Position numbers and translations under genes: made by a program. The notes under the pieces are model-generated. The model was not told where the DNA came from and searched no databases. It worked only from the letters and a program-made list of their open reading frames with translations. A stretch of DNA of 64,000 bases from Teichococcus vastitatis (GTDB lineage: Bacteria > Pseudomonadota > Alphaproteobacteria > Acetobacterales > Acetobacteraceae): assembly GCF_003604215.1 (NCBI RefSeq), contig NZ_QXGS01000011.1:1-64000 (forward strand), given 5' to 3'. Shown one piece after another: positions 38,563-48,209 of the stretch. Within the stretch, counting starts at the first letter, position 1, and each line of letters starts with the position of its first letter.

Positions 38563-39344
38563 CAGCCGAAGAACATCGCGGTAACCACGTAATCCAGCGC
38601 CAGGATCAGGATGGAGGAGGACACCACCGCGGTGGTGGTGGCGGCGCCCACGCCCTGTGCGCCGCCGCGGCTGGTGTAGCCGCTCCAGCAGCCCATCAGC
38701 GTGATGACGAAGCCGAACACGGCAGCCTTCACCAAGCCGGAGAACACGTCCTCGAACTGCACGAAGTTCACCGTGTTGGTCAGGTAGCTGGCCGAGGAGA
38801 AGCCGAGCTGCGTGGTGCCGATGATCCAGCCGCCCATCACGCCCAGCACATCCGCCACCACCACCAGCAGCGGCATGGCAAGCGTGCCGGCGAGAAGGCG
38901 CGGCGCCACCAGGTACTTCATGGGATTGGTAGACAGGGTGGTCAGCGCATCGATCTGGTCGGTGACGCGCATGGTGCCGATCTCGGCGGCAAAGGCGGCG
39001 CCGATGCGGCCCGCCACCATCAGCCCGGCCAGGACCGGCCCGAGTTCGCGGGTGATGGACAGCACCACCACATTGGCGATGGCGCTTTCCGCGCCGAACC
39101 GGGAGAAGCCGGAATAGGATTGCAGGGCCAGCACCATGCCGGTGAACACCGCCGTCAGCGCCACCACCGGCAACGAGAAATAGGCGATCTCAACAAAGGC
39201 GCGGGCGAACATGCGGGGATAGAAGGGCGCGCGCACCAGGTGCGACAGCGCCTCCAGCGCGAACAAGGTGAGGGCGCCGATCTGGCGGCAGGCCGCGAGC
39301 ACGGCCCGCCCGATCAGGGCCAGCAAGGACAGCGGGTTGAGCAA
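38562..39344 (-). CDS. mlaE: MlaE-type ABC transporter permease
   Basis: The 260-residue permease of the lipid-transporting Mla system has about five or six membrane helices and the MlaE hallmark blocks TAVFTGMVLALQSYSGFSRFG and MVAGRIGAAFAAEIGTMRVT. It appears to start at a TTG at 39344, 30 bp after the alr stop; no in-frame ATG exists nearby. A weak Shine-Dalgarno makes coupling to alr likely. It is co-translated with mlaF, consistent with an alr-mlaE-mlaF tail to the dnaB operon. Confidence 0.9.
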   Translation of the reverse strand: MLNPLSLLALIGRAVLAACRQIGALTLFALEALSHLVRAPFYPRMFARAFVEIAYFSLPVVALTAVFTGMVLALQSYSGFSRFGAESAIANVVVLSITRELGPVLAGLMVAGRIGAAFAAEIGTMRVTDQIDALTTLSTNPMKYLVAPRLLAGTLAMPLLVVVADVLGVMGGWIIGTTQLGFSSASYLTNTVNFVQFEDVFSGLVKAAVFGFVITLMGCWSGYTSRGGAQGVGAATTTAVVSSSILILALDYVVTAMFFG

Positions 39345-39374
39345 ATCAGTGATGTCCCGGTGGGCCTGAATGGG

Positions 39375-40439
39375 TCATGCCGTGATGTAGCGCCGGTGGT
39401 AGCGGGTGCCGAGCGCGGTCAGCACCTCGTAGCCGATGGTGCCGGCCAGGGCTGCCACCGCATCCGGCGTCTGCTCCGGGCCGATCAGCTCCACGCGGTC
39501 GCCCACGGCAAGCTCCGGCACGTCGGTGACGTCGAGGGTGATCAGATCCATGGAAACCCGGCCTACCAATTGCACGGTCCGCCCGGCGGCGAGGGCGAAT
39601 CCCCGGCCGGACAGGGCGCGAAGGTAGCCATCGGCATAGCCCGCGGCAATGGTGGCGATCCGGCTGTCACGTTTCGCCACCCAGGTGGCGCCGTAGCCCA
39701 CCGTGGCGCCTGCCGGCACCTGACGAATCTGCAGCACCGGCACCAGCAGGCGCAGCACGCAACGCATCGGGTTGGGCTGCCCCGGCGTCGGGTTGATCCC
39801 GTAGAGGGCCGCGCCGGGGCGGGCCAGGTCGGATTCGAAGCGCTCGCCCAGGAACAGGCCGGACGAATTGGCAAAGGAGCGCGGCACGCCCGGCGCCGCC
39901 TCGGCCATGGCGTGGAAGCGGCGGGCCTGCTCGGCGTTCAGCGGGTGCCCCGGCTCGTCGGCGCAGGCCAGGTGCGTCATCACGAAGCGCAGGTCGAGGT
40001 CGGACAGGCTGCCCGCCCCGGCCAGTTCGCGCGCGTTGAGGCCCAGCCGCTCCATGCCGGTGTCGAGGTGCAGGATAGCGCCCCTGGTGCCGGCGGCGCG
40101 GTGGGCGGCGAGATCCTGCGGCGTGTTGATCACCGGGGTCAGCCCGGCGCCGCCATCGGCGCCCGGCGGAAAGCCGCTCAGCACGGCGATCATCGGTCCG
40201 TGGCTCAGCTCCTTCCGCAGGGCGATGCCCTCGGACAGCTGCGCCACGAAGAAATTCCAGCAGGAGGCGGCGGCCAGCGCCTTGGCCACCGCGCCGGCGC
40301 CGAGGCCGTAGCCATCGGCCTTCACCACGCCGGCGACCGGGCCGCTCTGGTGCCGCTCGCACAGCTCGTGCCAGTTGGCGACGATCGCGCCGAGATCGAC
40401 CACCAGCTCCCCGGCCCGCCGCTCCGCTTCAGTAGCCAT
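39375..40439 (-). CDS. alr: Alanine racemase
   Basis: Alr supplies D-alanine for peptidoglycan. The 354-residue fold-type III PLP enzyme has the PLP Lys40 (AGVVKADGYGLG) and the opposing catalytic Tyr250 (ATVGYGATW), plus the family segments HLDTGMERLGL and RPGAALYGINP. The ATG at 40439 overlaps the dnaB stop by 11 bp; a GTG start at 40472 would give a longer product with a 44-bp overlap. Placement after dnaB is a common bacterial arrangement. Confidence 0.95.
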   Translation of the reverse strand: MATEAERRAGELVVDLGAIVANWHELCERHQSGPVAGVVKADGYGLGAGAVAKALAAASCWNFFVAQLSEGIALRKELSHGPMIAVLSGFPPGADGGAGLTPVINTPQDLAAHRAAGTRGAILHLDTGMERLGLNARELAGAGSLSDLDLRFVMTHLACADEPGHPLNAEQARRFHAMAEAAPGVPRSFANSSGLFLGERFESDLARPGAALYGINPTPGQPNPMRCVLRLLVPVLQIRQVPAGATVGYGATWVAKRDSRIATIAAGYADGYLRALSGRGFALAAGRTVQLVGRVSMDLITLDVTDVPELAVGDRVELIGPEQTPDAVAALAGTIGYEVLTALGTRYHRRYITA

Positions 40440-41943
40440 CGGAACTGCCGGAATGGGTGATGTCGAGGTCACCGAAGCGGGTGAACTCGGCCTCGAAGAA
40501 CAGCGGGATGGTGCCGGTGGGGCCGTGGCGCTGCTTGGCCACGATCAGGTCGGCGCGGTTATAGGCCTTCTCCATCCGGTCCCGCCAGGAGGAGTGGGCG
40601 GCCTCGAACTTCTCCATGTTGTCGAAGGCAGTCTGCTTCGGCTCCTGCATCTTCAGGTAGTAGTCGTCGCGGTAGACGAACATCACCATGTCCGCGTCCT
40701 GCTCGATGGAGCCGGATTCGCGCAGGTCGGAGAGCTGCGGGCGCTTGTCCTCGCGGTTCTCCACCTGGCGCGACAGCTGGGACAGCGCGATCACCGGCAC
40801 CGCCAGTTCCTTGGCGATGGCTTTCAGCCCCTGGGTGATCTGCGAGATCTCCTGTACCCGGTTCTCGGGGCGGGACCCAGCGGCGGGCCGCATCAGCTGC
40901 AGGTAGTCGACCACGATCAGGTCGAGGCCCCGCGTGCGCTTGATGCGCCGGCAGCGGGTGCGCAGCGCCGAGATGGTGATGGCCGGCGTGTCGTCGATGA
41001 ACAGCGGCAGGCGGGCCAGTTCGCGGCTTACCTCCACGAAGCGGTCGAAATCGCGCTGCTGGATCTCGCCGCGGCGGATGCGGTCGCCGGAGACGCGCGC
41101 TTCCTCCGAGAGCAGGCGGGTGGCGAGCTGGTCGGCGCTCATTTCCAGCGAGAAAATGGCGCAGCCGCCTTTCGGCACGGCACCGGGACCGTGCTCGTCC
41201 TCGGCGGCGCGCAGCAGGGATTTGGCGGCGCCGAAGGCCACCTTGGTGGCCAGCGCCGTCTTGCCCATGCCGGGACGCCCGGCGAGGATCACGAGGTCGG
41301 ACGGATGCAGGCCGCCGGTCTTGGCATCGAGGTCGCGCAGCCCGGATGGCAGGCCGGATACGCCGCCGCCGCTGCTGAAGGCCTTTTCCGCCAAGGACAC
41401 CGCATCGGTCAGCGCCCGGCTGAAGGTGACGAAGCCGCCTTCAGAGCCGCCATCCTTGGCCAGGTCGAACAAGGCCTGTTCGGCCGCCTCGAGCTGTTCC
41501 TTGGCGTCCAGCTCCGCTTCGGCTCCGAAGGCGCGGTTCACCACCGTCTCGCCCAGGTCGATCAGCTGCCGCCGCAGCCAGGCATCATGGATGACGCGGC
41601 CATATTCGCCGGCATTGATGATGCCCACCATGGCCGAGAGCAGCTGCGCCAGGTAGGCGGAGCCGCCGACCTCGGCCAGGGCGCCAGAATGCTCGAACTC
41701 GGCGCGCAGCGTCACCGCATCGGCCAGCTGCCCGGCCTCGATTCGCCGCTGGATGGCGGCGAAGATGCGGCCATGCACGGCATCGGCGAAATGCTCAGAG
41801 GCGAGGAACTCGGAAACCCGCTCATACGCCTTGTTGTTGGCGAGCAGGGCGCCCAGCAGCGCCTGCTCCGCCTGGGCATTCGAAGGCGGCAGGCGCTGGG
41901 AAAGACCAAGCATCCCGTCGCCGGGGGCAGATACGCTGTTCAT
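40429..41943 (-). CDS. dnaB: Replicative DNA helicase DnaB
   Basis: DnaB is the hexameric 5'-3' replicative helicase. The 504-residue protein has the N-terminal primase-interaction domain (AEQALLGALLANNKAY near 25-40) and the RecA-like core. The core holds the Walker A GRPGMGKTA (222-230), the FSLEMSADQLATRLLSE motif, the IVVDYLQLM Walker B, and an SRQVENREDKRPQLSDLRESG block. No intein is present. It lies downstream of rplI with about 270 bp between, which contains a terminator, so it likely has its own promoter. Confidence 0.98.
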   Translation of the reverse strand: MNSVSAPGDGMLGLSQRLPPSNAQAEQALLGALLANNKAYERVSEFLASEHFADAVHGRIFAAIQRRIEAGQLADAVTLRAEFEHSGALAEVGGSAYLAQLLSAMVGIINAGEYGRVIHDAWLRRQLIDLGETVVNRAFGAEAELDAKEQLEAAEQALFDLAKDGGSEGGFVTFSRALTDAVSLAEKAFSSGGGVSGLPSGLRDLDAKTGGLHPSDLVILAGRPGMGKTALATKVAFGAAKSLLRAAEDEHGPGAVPKGGCAIFSLEMSADQLATRLLSEEARVSGDRIRRGEIQQRDFDRFVEVSRELARLPLFIDDTPAITISALRTRCRRIKRTRGLDLIVVDYLQLMRPAAGSRPENRVQEISQITQGLKAIAKELAVPVIALSQLSRQVENREDKRPQLSDLRESGSIEQDADMVMFVYRDDYYLKMQEPKQTAFDNMEKFEAAHSSWRDRMEKAYNRADLIVAKQRHGPTGTIPLFFEAEFTRFGDLDITHSGSSDGY

Positions 41944-42141
41944 GCCGGCAGTCTAGCGCCGCCGGCCGGGATGGAGCGAGGCTCCGCCTGTGGATAACGG
42001 GGATGAAAGCCGCTGTGTGGCCGCGATGCCACCGTTCCTCGAGCCCTCCCCGCCGGACGTGGCAGCGCCGTTCCGGGCCGGCGCTTCCGCCGTGGCCTAG
42101 CCCGGTCCTGTGGCAGGCGCCGAACAGGCTCCGGAAACGGA

Positions 42142-42167
42142 AAAGGGCGCCGCGAAGGGCGCCCTTT
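42142..42167 (-). terminator. Rho-independent terminator after rplI
   Basis: A 10-bp perfect stem (plus-strand aaagggcgcc / ggcgcccttt) with a 6-nt loop lies about 47 bp after the rplI stop. Read on the minus strand the right arm ends in CCCTTTT, giving a U-run. It closes the rpsF-rpsR-DUF2232-rplI transcript before dnaB. Confidence 0.85.
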
Positions 42168-42213
42168 CCACAGTCGGATGGTAAACCCTCCGGCCTGCGC
42201 CGGAGCGGCACGA

Positions 42214-42783
42214 TCATTCTTCGGAGGCGGCACCCAGGTCGGACAGCTCGGCGGCCAGTTCGGCTTCCAGGCTGTCTTCTTCGGCCTGCTGCTCGGCGCG
42301 CAGATCCTCGCCACGCGCCTGCTTCTCCGCTTCTTCCGGGGAGCGGGCGACGTTGACCTGCACCGGCAGGGACACTTCCGGATGCAGCTCGACCTTGACG
42401 GTGGTGATGCCCACGGTCTTGATCGGCTGCTCCAGCAGCACCTGGCTGCGGGAGATAGTGAGGCCGGCTTCCTTGCAGGCCTCGGCGATGTCGCGGCCGG
42501 ACACGGACCCGTACAGGCCGCCCGATTCGCCGGCGGAGCGGATCAGCATGACGGTTAGGCCGTCCATGCGCTCCGCCACCCGCTCGGCTTCCTCGCGGCG
42601 CTTCAGGTTCTGGGCTTCCAGCTGGGCGCGTTCGCGCTCGAACCGGGCCATGTTGTCCTTGTTGGCGCGGATCGCCTTGCCCTGCGGAAGCAGGAAGTTG
42701 CGAGCGTAGCCCGGGCGGACCTTCACCAGCTCGCCCATCTGGCCGAGCTTGTCGACCCGCTGCATCAGGATGACTTCGATCAT
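42214..42783 (-). CDS. rplI: 50S ribosomal protein L9
   Basis: L9 binds 23S rRNA and extends from the large subunit by a long helix. The 189-residue protein has the N-terminal signature [19 protein letters not shown], then [17 protein letters not shown], and a basic connecting helix. The C-terminal domain ends with a longer acidic tail (about 150-189, rich in Glu and Ala) than the usual 148-150 residues. It is last of the rpsF operon and is followed by a clear terminator. Confidence 0.97.
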   Translation of the reverse strand: MIEVILMQRVDKLGQMGELVKVRPGYARNFLLPQGKAIRANKDNMARFERERAQLEAQNLKRREEAERVAERMDGLTVMLIRSAGESGGLYGSVSGRDIAEACKEAGLTISRSQVLLEQPIKTVGITTVKVELHPEVSLPVQVNVARSPEEAEKQARGEDLRAEQQAEEDSLEAELAAELSDLGAASEE

Positions 42784-42799
42784 CGGTGTAACCCCGATC

Positions 42800-43723
42800 T
42801 CACATGTTCGCGGGCGGGTTGCGGCGCCCGTATTGTTCGAGGAGACCGAGCGCCACGAGGATCAGGGCGCCCGGCAGGCTGAAGACGAGAATCAGGACGT
42901 AGAACAGGATCAGCAGCGGCAGGCGGCCGGAAAACGTCGCCAGCCGGCGATGCATGGCGGCCAGTCCCTGCAGCACCAGCGGCACCGCCAGCACCAGGCA
43001 GAGCGACAGCGGCAGCAGCGAGGATTCGCTGCCCGATGCCACCCAGGCCAGGGCCGCCAGACCCGGCAGCGCCGGATACCAGCGGGGCAGGCGCGACTCG
43101 CGCCAGGCCGGCGCCGGTGCCAGGGCCAGCTTGCGGCGCTGCAGGAAGCCCTGCGCCGCCGCGGCGTTGGCCACCAGTGCTAGGCCGAGCCACAGCGCCA
43201 GCGCCGCCGCCTGGAGCCGGACGATCTGGGTGACCACCGCCTCGGGGGCGTCGGTGCCCATGCGTTCCAGCCCCAGCGCCACCGCGGCGCGCAGCACCGC
43301 TTCCAACCCGCCTGCTTCGGCGGACAGGATGGTGGCCAGCAGCGTCAACGCCGCGGGCCACAGCCCGAGCGCCGCCAGTGGCAGGCCGGTGTCGATGCGT
43401 GGCGCCTGTTCCCGCAGGCCGAGGCCCAGCAGCAGCAGCACCGGCACGCCGTACAGGCCGAGCCAGAGCAGCGCCGTCAGGAAGCCGGGCTGCACCAGAA
43501 ACAGCGCCAGGGCGCCAGTGCCCACCGCGATGCCGCCGGCCACCTTGCCGAAGCCGAGACCGGCCAGGAACAATGGCAGCGGCGACAGCCAGAACAGGCC
43601 CAGTCCCATCGGCAGGCCGCGAAAGGCCCACAGCGCCGCCAGGGCCGAGACAAGCCCGCCCGCGACGCCCGCCAGAAGGCGAGGATCATGGGTCAGGCCG
43701 TTCCGGTTTTGCGCCGCTGCCAC
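42800..43723 (-). CDS. DUF2232 integral membrane protein (rpsR-rplI spacer gene)
   Basis: The 307-residue protein is very hydrophobic, with about eight membrane helices and Arg-rich loops (for example [16 protein letters not shown]). DUF2232 members are regularly encoded between rpsR and rplI in Alphaproteobacteria and resemble the YybS family. The position, 16 bp before rplI, matches that pattern. Function is unknown; the conserved location suggests a link to translation or growth, which is only an inference. Confidence 0.8.
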   Translation of the reverse strand: MAAAQNRNGLTHDPRLLAGVAGGLVSALAALWAFRGLPMGLGLFWLSPLPLFLAGLGFGKVAGGIAVGTGALALFLVQPGFLTALLWLGLYGVPVLLLLGLGLREQAPRIDTGLPLAALGLWPAALTLLATILSAEAGGLEAVLRAAVALGLERMGTDAPEAVVTQIVRLQAAALALWLGLALVANAAAAQGFLQRRKLALAPAPAWRESRLPRWYPALPGLAALAWVASGSESSLLPLSLCLVLAVPLVLQGLAAMHRRLATFSGRLPLLILFYVLILVFSLPGALILVALGLLEQYGRRNPPANM

Positions 43724-43766
43724 CGATCCGTGTTCCTTGAGGTCCTGAAGATCCCGTCCGCTGCGC

Positions 43767-44048
43767 TCAGTCGTTGATGACGTAGGGCAGCAGGGCCAGG
43801 AAGCGGGCGCGCTTGATGGCGTTGGCCAGCTCGCGCTGCTTCTTCCCCGACACGGCGGTGATCCGGGACGGGACGATCTTGCCGCGCTCGCTCAGGAAGC
43901 GGCTCAGCAGGCGCACGTCCTTGTAGTCGATCTTCGGCGCGTTGGGGCCAGAGAACGGGCAGGACTTGCGGCGGCGGTAGAACGGCCGGCGCGCGCCCAC
44001 GGCGGGGCGGCGGGCGGCAATGTTCACGTCGGTGCTGGTGTCGGACAT
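43767..44048 (-). CDS. rpsR: 30S ribosomal protein S18
   Basis: S18 binds next to S6 on the 30S platform. The 93-residue protein has the basic core [21 protein letters not shown], then [24 protein letters not shown] and a C-terminal [15 protein letters not shown]. Its N-terminus carries a 15-20-residue extension before the first conserved block, typical of alphaproteobacterial S18. It starts 6 bp after the rpsF stop. Confidence 0.97.
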   Translation of the reverse strand: MSDTSTDVNIAARRPAVGARRPFYRRRKSCPFSGPNAPKIDYKDVRLLSRFLSERGKIVPSRITAVSGKKQRELANAIKRARFLALLPYVIND

Positions 44049-44054
44049 GGTGGA

Positions 44055-44528
44055 TTACTCCTCGCCGCCGGCGGTCTCGGCCTCGTCACGCGGACGGGCA
44101 CGGTATTCTTCACGATCGTCGCTGCGCTCGCGGCGGCCCGACGAGAAGCGGCCGGCCGGCGGGCGCGGGCCGCGGAAGGAACGGTCGCGCTCGCGGTCGT
44201 CACCGCGCTTCGCCAGGATCGCCGACGGCGCCTCGGCGTCGATCACCTCGACGCGGATCGTCATGTGGCGCAGCACGTCCTCGTTCAGGCCGAGCTGACG
44301 GGCGACTTCCTGCTCGGCGGCCGGCGGGCAGTCGAGACCGAGGAGCATGTAGTGCCCCTTGCGGTTCTTCTTGATCCGGTAGGCCAGGCCGCGCAGGCCC
44401 CAGTATTCGCGCTTCTTGATCTCGCCACCGGCTTCGGTGACGACGGAGGCGATCTGGTCGGTGATGGTTTCGACCTGCGCCTGCGTCAGGTCGTTCCGTG
44501 CGATCAGCACGGTCTCATACAGCGGCAT
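44055..44528 (-). CDS. rpsF: 30S ribosomal protein S6 with long charged tail
   Basis: S6 (157 residues) begins MPLYETVLIARNDLTQAQVE and shows the ferredoxin-like core to about residue 100 (RHMTIRVEVIDAEAPSAILA). It then carries a roughly 55-residue tail rich in Arg, Asp, Glu and Gly (GDDRERDRSFRGPRPPAGRF and on). E. coli S6 also has an acidic tail extended by glutamates. The start at 44528 has a GGGAGA Shine-Dalgarno. It leads the rpsF-rpsR-DUF2232-rplI operon and is divergent from fabD. Confidence 0.96.
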   Translation of the reverse strand: MPLYETVLIARNDLTQAQVETITDQIASVVTEAGGEIKKREYWGLRGLAYRIKKNRKGHYMLLGLDCPPAAEQEVARQLGLNEDVLRHMTIRVEVIDAEAPSAILAKRGDDRERDRSFRGPRPPAGRFSSGRRERSDDREEYRARPRDEAETAGGEE

Positions 44529-44696
44529 GGGATCTCCCTCTGGCTGTCTCAGCCCAAGGCTCGTCCGGCCCATGCCGGGGAGCGCAAGCGGGCATAGCCG
44601 GGCGTGATGCCTCACGCGCCCGGCAGGGGAGGGCGGCGTTAATCACGAATCCCCCGCCTGTGCAAGGAAAAGCCGGGCGCATTCCCGCGCGAAATG

Positions 44697-44725
44697 TTGA
44701 CAGGGTGGGAACGCACCGTTACCCC
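44697..44725 (+). promoter_or_regulatory. Candidate fabD promoter
   Basis: A perfect TTGACA -35 hexamer at 44697-44702 is followed after 17 bp by TACCCC at 44720-44725, a weak -10. It lies about 68 bp before the fabD start in a divergent intergenic region. The -10 is poor, so the exact start is unsure. Confidence 0.4.
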
Positions 44726-44793
44726 GCCGCCTTTCCAACGGAACGCCGCTGCGGCCGCAACGGGCCGCCTGCTCAGGGAAGCCAGCACCAGCC

Positions 44794-45750
44794 ATGCCGA
44801 TCGCCTTTGTGTTCCCCGGCCAGGGCAGCCAGGCTGTCGGCATGGGCCGCGACCTGGCCGAAGCCTTCGCCCCCGCGCGCGAGGTTTTCGAGGCGGTGGA
44901 CGAGACGCTGAAGCAGAATCTGTCCCGCCTGATGTTTGAGGGGCCGCCGGAGGAGCTGACGCTGACCGCCAATGCGCAGCCGGCGTTGATGGCGGTGTCC
45001 ATGGCCGTGCTGCGGGTGCTGGAGCAGGAAGGCGGCTTCGACCTCAAGGCCCGCGTGGCGCTGGTGGCCGGGCACAGCCTCGGCGAATACAGCGCCCTGG
45101 CCGCGGCCCGGACCTTCGACATCGCGACCGCCGCCCGCCTGCTGCGGCTGCGCGGCGAGGCGATGCAGAAGGCGGTGCCGCCCGGCCTCGGCGCCATGGC
45201 CGCGCTGCTGGGCGCCGAGATGGCGCAGGCGCGCGAGATCTGCGAGCGCGCCGCGACCGGCCCCGAGGGCGAAGCCGAGGTGGTCGAGGCCGCGAACGAC
45301 AATGGCGGCGGCCAGGTGGTGATTTCCGGCCATCGCAGCGCGGTGGAGCGCGCCGTGACGCTGGCCAAGGAGGCCGGCATCAAGCGCGCCATGCTGCTGC
45401 CGGTGTCCGCCCCGTTCCATTGCGCGCTGATGGCGCCGGCCGCCGACGCCATGGCCGAGGCGCTGGCCGGGGCCGAGCTGCGGCCGCCGCTGGTTCCGCT
45501 GATCGCCAACGTGTCGGCCGCCAAGGCCGCCGAGCCGGCGGACATCCGCGATCTCCTGGTGCGGCAGGTCACCGGCACGGTGCGCTGGCGCGAATGCATC
45601 GGCACCATGCTGGAGCTGGGCTGCGACCGCTTCGTCGAGATCGGCTCGGGCAAGGTTCTGTCGGGTCTGATGAAGCGGCTGGCGCCGGATGCGCAGGCGC
45701 AGGCGGTGGGCACGCCCGCCGACATCGAAGCCTTTCTGAAATCCCTCTGA
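44794..45750 (+). CDS. fabD: Malonyl-CoA:ACP transacylase
   Basis: FabD loads malonate from CoA onto acyl carrier protein. The 318-residue protein has FPGQGSQAVGMGRDL at the start, the nucleophile Ser95 in VAGHSLGEYSAL, and the catalytic His209 in SAPFHCALM. A GSGKVLSGLMKR block closes it. It opens a fab cluster (fabD-fabG-acpP-fabF) and fabG follows after 26 bp. Confidence 0.98.
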   Translation: MPIAFVFPGQGSQAVGMGRDLAEAFAPAREVFEAVDETLKQNLSRLMFEGPPEELTLTANAQPALMAVSMAVLRVLEQEGGFDLKARVALVAGHSLGEYSALAAARTFDIATAARLLRLRGEAMQKAVPPGLGAMAALLGAEMAQAREICERAATGPEGEAEVVEAANDNGGGQVVISGHRSAVERAVTLAKEAGIKRAMLLPVSAPFHCALMAPAADAMAEALAGAELRPPLVPLIANVSAAKAAEPADIRDLLVRQVTGTVRWRECIGTMLELGCDRFVEIGSGKVLSGLMKRLAPDAQAQAVGTPADIEAFLKSL

Positions 45751-45776
45751 ACATTTCTTTGAGCGGAGCCCGCCCC

Positions 45777-46514
45777 ATGTTCGCACTGGACGGCAAGGTC
45801 GCCCTGGTCACCGGCGCCACGGGCGGCATCGGCGCCGAGATCGCCCGCGTGCTGCACCGCCAGGGGGCGAGGGTGGCGCTCTCCGGAACCCGGCGGGAGG
45901 TGCTGGAGCAGCTCGCCACGGAACTGGGCGAGGGCGTGCTGGTCGCGCCCGCCAACCTATCCGATCCGGCGGCGCCACAGGCGCTGGTGGAGCAGGTGGA
46001 GGCGGAACTCGGCCGCCTCGATATCCTGGTCAACAATGCCGGCTTCACCCGCGACGGCTTGGCCATGCGGATGAGCGACAAGGATTTCGCCGACGTGATC
46101 GAGGTCGATCTCGCCGCACCGTTCCGCCTGGCGCGCGCCGCGATGCGCGGCATGATGAAGCGCCGCGCCGGCCGCATCATCTCCATCGCCTCCATTGTCG
46201 GCACCACCGGCAATCCGGGACAGGCCAATTACGCCGCCGCCAAGGCCGGGCTGGTCGGCATGAGCAAGTCGCTGGCGCAGGAACTGGCGTCGCGCGGGAT
46301 CACGGTGAACGTGGTGGCGCCCGGCTTCATCGCGACGCCGATGACCGACGCCCTCAACGAGGCGCAGAAGAGCCGGCTAATGGAGCGCATTCCGCTGGGA
46401 CGGATGGGCGCGCCGGGCGACATCGCCGCCGCCGTGGCCTATCTGGCCTCGGAGGAGGCGGGGTGGGTCACCGGCGCAACACTTCACGTCAATGGCGGAA
46501 TGGCCATGACCTGA
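45777..46514 (+). CDS. fabG: 3-oxoacyl-ACP reductase FabG
   Basis: FabG reduces beta-ketoacyl-ACP with NADPH in each elongation cycle. The 245-residue SDR has TGATGGIG (12-19), NNAGFTRDGLAMRM, and the catalytic set Ser139, Tyr152, Lys156 (SIASIVG and NYAAAKAG). The TRDGLAMRM segment is typical of true FabG. It starts 26 bp after fabD. acpP follows after 123 bp, a spacing that may hold a separate acpP promoter. Confidence 0.96.
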   Translation: MFALDGKVALVTGATGGIGAEIARVLHRQGARVALSGTRREVLEQLATELGEGVLVAPANLSDPAAPQALVEQVEAELGRLDILVNNAGFTRDGLAMRMSDKDFADVIEVDLAAPFRLARAAMRGMMKRRAGRIISIASIVGTTGNPGQANYAAAKAGLVGMSKSLAQELASRGITVNVVAPGFIATPMTDALNEAQKSRLMERIPLGRMGAPGDIAAAVAYLASEEAGWVTGATLHVNGGMAMT

Positions 46515-46637
46515 AACAGCCGGCCGGGGTTCTCTGTTCCCCGGATGGCTTCCATGTTAATGGCCGCGCTGGCCGAGGGCGGGGATGGTCTCCACCCGGA
46601 AGCACGGCAATGTCTGCAAGCAGGAGAGACTCGGTCG

Positions 46638-46877
46638 ATGAGCGATACCGCCGAGAAGGTGAAGAAGATCGTTGTCGAGCACCTCGGTGTCGAGGAAGCC
46701 AAGGTCACGTCCGAGGCGTCCTTCATCGACGACCTGGGTGCCGACAGCCTCGACACCGTGGAGCTGGTGATGGCCTTCGAGGAAGCGTTCGGTGTTGAGA
46801 TCCCGGACGATGCCGCGGAGAAGATCACGACCGTGAAGGACGCGATCGACTATATCGAGGCGCAGAAGGCCGCCTGA
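46638..46877 (+). CDS. acpP: Acyl carrier protein
   Basis: The 79-residue acidic carrier protein holds growing acyl chains on a phosphopantetheine arm at Ser37 in the [10 protein letters not shown] motif. The sequence [18 protein letters not shown] and the following FIDDLGAD fit AcpP closely. Start at 46638 is preceded by GGAGAG. It lies between fabG and fabF, the standard order. Confidence 0.98.
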   Translation: MSDTAEKVKKIVVEHLGVEEAKVTSEASFIDDLGADSLDTVELVMAFEEAFGVEIPDDAAEKITTVKDAIDYIEAQKAA

Positions 46878-46925
46878 AGGCCTTCCCGACGCCGCCGAGC
46901 GAATGAAGAATCAGGGGGTAGACGG

Positions 46926-48209
46926 GTGTTCGGATCTCTGACGACGCCGCGTCGCGTCGTCGTCACCGGGATGGGCATCGCTTGCCCTCTCGGCGTCGGC
47001 GTCGCGAATGTCTGGCAGCGCATGCTGGCCAGTGAGAGCGGTATTCGCTCGATCAGCCAGTTCGATGCCACGGACCTGCCGGCACAGATCGCCGGCGAGG
47101 TGCCGTCCGGCCCGAAGGCCGAGGGGAAGCTCGAACTCAACGAGTGGATCCCGGTCAAGGACCAGAAGAAGATGGACCGCTTCATCCAGCTCGCCATGGT
47201 GGCGGCCACGGAAGCGGTCGAGGACTCCGGCTGGGTGCCGAAGTCGGAGGATGATCGCAACGCCACCGGCGTGATGATCGGCTCCGGCATCGGTGGCCTG
47301 CCGACGATCTCCGAGAACGCGCTGCTGGTTGGCGCGGGCAAGGCGCGGCGGTTGTCGCCCTTCTTCATCCCTTCGGCGCTGATCAACCTGGCCTCGGGCC
47401 ATGTCTCGATCAAGTATGGCTTCAAGGGTCCCAATCATTCCGTGGTCACGGCCTGCGCCACCGGCGTGCACGCGCTGGGCGATGCGGCGCGACTGATCGC
47501 GCTCGGCGATGCCGACCTCATGGTGGCAGGCGGCACCGAGGCGGCGATCTCCGACATCGGCATGGCCGGCTTCTGCGCCGCCCGCGCCCTGTCCACCGGC
47601 TTCAACGACCGGCCCCACGAGGCTTCGCGCCCCTGGGACAAGGAGCGGGACGGCTTCGTCATGGGCGAGGGCGCCGGCATCCTGGTGCTGGAGGAGTTGG
47701 AGCACGCCCGCAAGCGCGGCGCCAAGATTTATGCCGAGGTGATCGGCTACGGCATGTCGGGCGATGCCTACCACATCACCGCGCCCGCCGAGGGGCATGA
47801 CGGGGCCTACCGCGCCATGAAGGCGGCCTTGAAGAACGCCGCCGTCACCCCGGACCAGATCCAGTACGTCAACGCGCACGGCACCTCCACGCCGATGGGC
47901 GATGACCTGGAGCTGGAGGCAGTGGAGAAGCTGTTCGGCGACCAGGCGAAAAAGATCGCCATGTCCTCCACCAAATCGGCGATCGGCCATCTGCTGGGCG
48001 CTGCCGGAGCGGTGGAGGGCGTGTTCTCCATCCTGGCGATCCGCGATCGCGTGGCGCCGCCGACGCTGAACCTGCACGAGCCCTCGCGCGACAGCGTGAT
48101 CGACCGCGTGGCGCTGCAGGCGCAGGAGCGGCCGATCGACGTGGCGCTCTCCAACAGCTTCGGATTCGGCGGCACCAACGCCTCGATCCTGTTCCGTCGC
48201 GCGCCCTGA
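46926..48209 (+). CDS. fabF: Beta-ketoacyl-ACP synthase II
   Basis: FabF condenses malonyl-ACP with acyl-ACP. The 427-residue thiolase-fold enzyme uses Cys177 (SVVTACATG), His318 (VNAHGTSTPMGD) and His355 (SAIGHLLGAAG). It starts with GTG, supported by an AGGGGG Shine-Dalgarno. A 48-bp gap separates it from acpP. The N-terminal RRVVVTGMGIACPLGVGV is diagnostic. A 40-residue insertion-like loop near 66-90 is within family variation. Confidence 0.97.
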   Translation: MFGSLTTPRRVVVTGMGIACPLGVGVANVWQRMLASESGIRSISQFDATDLPAQIAGEVPSGPKAEGKLELNEWIPVKDQKKMDRFIQLAMVAATEAVEDSGWVPKSEDDRNATGVMIGSGIGGLPTISENALLVGAGKARRLSPFFIPSALINLASGHVSIKYGFKGPNHSVVTACATGVHALGDAARLIALGDADLMVAGGTEAAISDIGMAGFCAARALSTGFNDRPHEASRPWDKERDGFVMGEGAGILVLEELEHARKRGAKIYAEVIGYGMSGDAYHITAPAEGHDGAYRAMKAALKNAAVTPDQIQYVNAHGTSTPMGDDLELEAVEKLFGDQAKKIAMSSTKSAIGHLLGAAGAVEGVFSILAIRDRVAPPTLNLHEPSRDSVIDRVALQAQERPIDVALSNSFGFGGTNASILFRRAP

